DNA from: Clostridiaceae bacterium
GTDB taxonomy: Bacteria > Bacillota > Clostridia > Oscillospirales > Butyricicoccaceae
Reading direction: 5' to 3'
DNA: 5,462 nt
Assembly: GCA_016293155.1 (NCBI GenBank)
Contig: JAEDEU010000107.1
Coordinates: forward strand, 1 to 5,462
The number at the start of each line of letters is the position of its first letter. Position 1 is the first letter of the stretch. Below, piece by piece: positions 5,040 through 5,462 of this stretch. Made by a program: the position numbers and the translations under genes. Under the pieces are notes generated by a model, which was not told where the DNA came from, did no database searches, and worked only from the letters and a program-made list of their open reading frames with translations.

Positions 5040-5044
5040 AATAT

Positions 5045-5130
5045 GCAGATGTGGCGGAATGGCAGACGCGCTAGTTTCAGGTACTAGTGTTCGCAAGGAC
5101 ATGGGGGTTCAAGTCCCCCCATCTGCACCA
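5045..5130 (+). tRNA. tRNA-Leu(CAG), plus-strand copy
   Basis: This 86-base gene is identical to the minus-strand gene at 967-1052. Identity extends nine bases upstream (ACCAAATAT) and four A bases downstream, about 99 bases in all. Acceptor GCAGATG/CATCTGC, anticodon CAG and encoded CCA are all intact. It is the second gene of the operon started at 4881 and is followed at once by a terminator. Confidence 0.97.
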
Positions 5131-5167
5131 AAAAATGAGCTCGATCTTTAGATCGGGCTCATTTTTT
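5131..5167 (+). terminator. Intrinsic terminator of the tRNA-Leu operon
   Basis: The A-run and TGAGCTCGATC pair with GATCGGGCTCA and the T-run (up to 17 bp from 5130 to 5167, one U-G pair) around the loop TTTA. Six T follow the stem core. It sits directly after the tRNA CCA. Confidence 0.93.
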
Positions 5168-5170
5168 CAT

Positions 5171-5303
5171 GTGGTGGGACTTGAACCGGAGGTCTGACGG
5201 CGTGAAGCAAAACGTGCCGGGGGCACGTTTTGTAGCCGGCAGGCCCGAAGCGGCGCACGCGCCGCGAGGGATGGCAAGCCGCGCAGCGGCGGAGTCCCCC
5301 CAT
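5171..5303. mobile_element. G+C-rich multi-hairpin element with terminal inverted repeats (candidate)
   Basis: The ends GTGGTGGGACT (5171-5181) and AGTCCCCCCAT (5293-5303) can pair at 10 of 11 positions. Between them are three perfect hairpins: CAAAACGTGCC/GGCACGTTTTG (5208-5218 and 5222-5232), GCGGCG/CGCCGC (5250-5255 and 5260-5265) and GCCGC/GCGGC (5278-5282 and 5286-5290). No reading frame is credible. It resembles small palindromic non-coding repeats of the REP or MITE kind, but the window holds only one copy, so mobility is inference. A structured RNA is the main alternative. Confidence 0.45.
5177..5189 (-). pseudogene. Inverted tRNA T-arm fragment, first copy
   Basis: On the minus strand this reads CCGGTTCAAGTCC, identical to 13 bases of the tRNA-Leu(GAG) T-arm (5013-5025), and is followed by CACCA. 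No acceptor or anticodon arm accompanies it, so it is at most a tRNA relic. The motif is common to many tRNAs, which limits the claim. Confidence 0.4.
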
Positions 5304-5311
5304 CTGCACCA

Positions 5312-5348
5312 AAAACGAGTTCGATCTTCAGATCGGGCTCGTTTTTTT
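5312..5348 (+). terminator. Second terminator-like hairpin (repeat copy B)
   Basis: ACGAGTTCGATC-TTCA-GATCGGGCTCGT followed by seven T forms an intact intrinsic terminator in plus orientation. No gene is seen between the first terminator (5131-5167) and this one, so it would act only on read-through or on a transcript of the hairpin element. Confidence 0.75.
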
Positions 5349-5355
5349 ATGCAAT

Positions 5356-5368
5356 CGGACTTGAACCG
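5356..5368 (-). pseudogene. Inverted tRNA T-arm fragment, second copy
   Basis: On the minus strand this reads CGGTTCAAGTCCG, matching 13 central bases of the tRNA-Leu(GAG) T-arm, including both sides of the stem. It lies at the same place in repeat copy B as the fragment at 5177-5189 does in copy A. Confidence 0.4.
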
Positions 5369-5384
5369 AAGGTCTGACGGCGTG

Positions 5385-5462
5385 TTGAAAAAATGTGTGA
5401 GCCGGCTGTCCGCTTTTGGCGTTTTCTCGGCAAAACGGAATAAAATGCCGCCCTTCGCCGCA
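5385..5462. other. Unassigned right edge
   Basis: No gene or RNA was recognised. TCCGCTTTT (near 5409-5417) can pair imperfectly with AAAACGGA (near 5432-5439). The sequence does not resemble the start of the 5205-5292 interval, so the direct repeat ends here. Confidence 0.4.

Larger units (their letters stand above)
5112..5204. repeat. tRNA-3'-end/terminator/flank direct repeat, copy A
   Basis: This unit covers the last 19 bases of tRNA-Leu(CAG) (AGTCCCCCCATCTGCACCA), the terminator, and a flank ending GAGGTCTGACGGCGTG or GAAGGTCTGACGGCGTG. It recurs at 5293-5384. The 3' tRNA segment and the GGTCTGACGGCGTG flank are identical in both copies; the terminator and the following ~10 bases have diverged. 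Confidence 0.85.
5293..5384. repeat. tRNA-3'-end/terminator/flank direct repeat, copy B
   Basis: The second copy of 5112-5204, offset by 180-181 bases. It has the 19-base tRNA-Leu 3' end with CCA but no tRNA 5' part, so it is a fragment rather than a gene. It also carries a terminator-like hairpin and the same flank. Its terminator stem differs from copy A by one compensated pair (T-A to C-G) and one change that keeps a U-G pair. Confidence 0.85.

Noticed and set aside
4663..5040. Minus-strand frame of 125 codons containing TGLEPVRLPTRPSNVRVC
   Set aside because: This is the well-known false protein from the antisense of a tRNA-Leu gene, extended through non-coding spacer.
5293..5311. A third tRNA-Leu gene
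   Set aside because: Only the last 19 bases of the tRNA are present; there is no acceptor 5' strand, D-arm or anticodon arm.
5112..5384. CRISPR array
   Set aside because: There are only two long imperfect repeats with a structured 88-base interval, which is not the repeat-spacer pattern.

Overview
The window looks like chromosomal DNA of a Gram-positive anaerobe, most likely a clostridial (Oscillospirales/Ruminococcaceae-like) gut bacterium. The signs are GGAGG-type ribosome binding sites 6-8 bases before the starts, several near-perfect sigma-A promoters with 17-base spacers, tRNA genes that encode their own CCA, A/T-rich intergenic DNA between moderately G+C-rich genes, and protein families common in Firmicutes. 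The genus is an inference.

Layout. Bases 1-31 (minus) hold the first ten codons of an Rrf2-type regulator with a strong promoter. Bases 309-967 (minus) hold a four-helix-bundle (S23/IVP) gene lying between two ~105-base direct repeats, each ending in an intrinsic terminator. The second repeat abuts a minus-strand tRNA-Leu(CAG). Bases 1214-2736 (plus) carry a two-gene unit: a DUF368/PopT-type polyprenyl-phosphate transporter and a PAP2 phosphatase. Bases 2733-4561 carry a promoter, a terminator-like leader hairpin and ptsI (PTS Enzyme I). Bases 4562-4880 are non-coding but rich in hairpins. Bases 4881-5167 form a promoter-tRNA-Leu(GAG)-tRNA-Leu(CAG)-terminator unit. Bases 5112-5384 hold a duplicated tRNA-3'-end/terminator/flank module around a G+C-rich multi-hairpin element; 5385-5462 shows nothing clear.

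How it works together. DUF368 and PAP2 fit one job, recycling the undecaprenyl carrier for envelope synthesis: PAP2 would dephosphorylate undecaprenyl pyrophosphate outside, and DUF368 would return the monophosphate inside. ptsI is separately promoted and supplies phosphate from PEP to the sugar PTS; no HPr gene is visible. The two tRNA-Leu(CAG) genes are identical and face each other in opposite orientations ~4 kb apart, with related promoter-leader regions.

The most notable signal is that both tRNA-Leu(CAG) genes are followed by a second, diverged copy of their terminator region. At one locus the copies bracket the S23-type gene; at the other they bracket a palindromic G+C-rich element. This suggests repeated insertion or duplication at the 3' side of this tRNA gene. 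No integrase, transposase, CRISPR array or defence system is visible.
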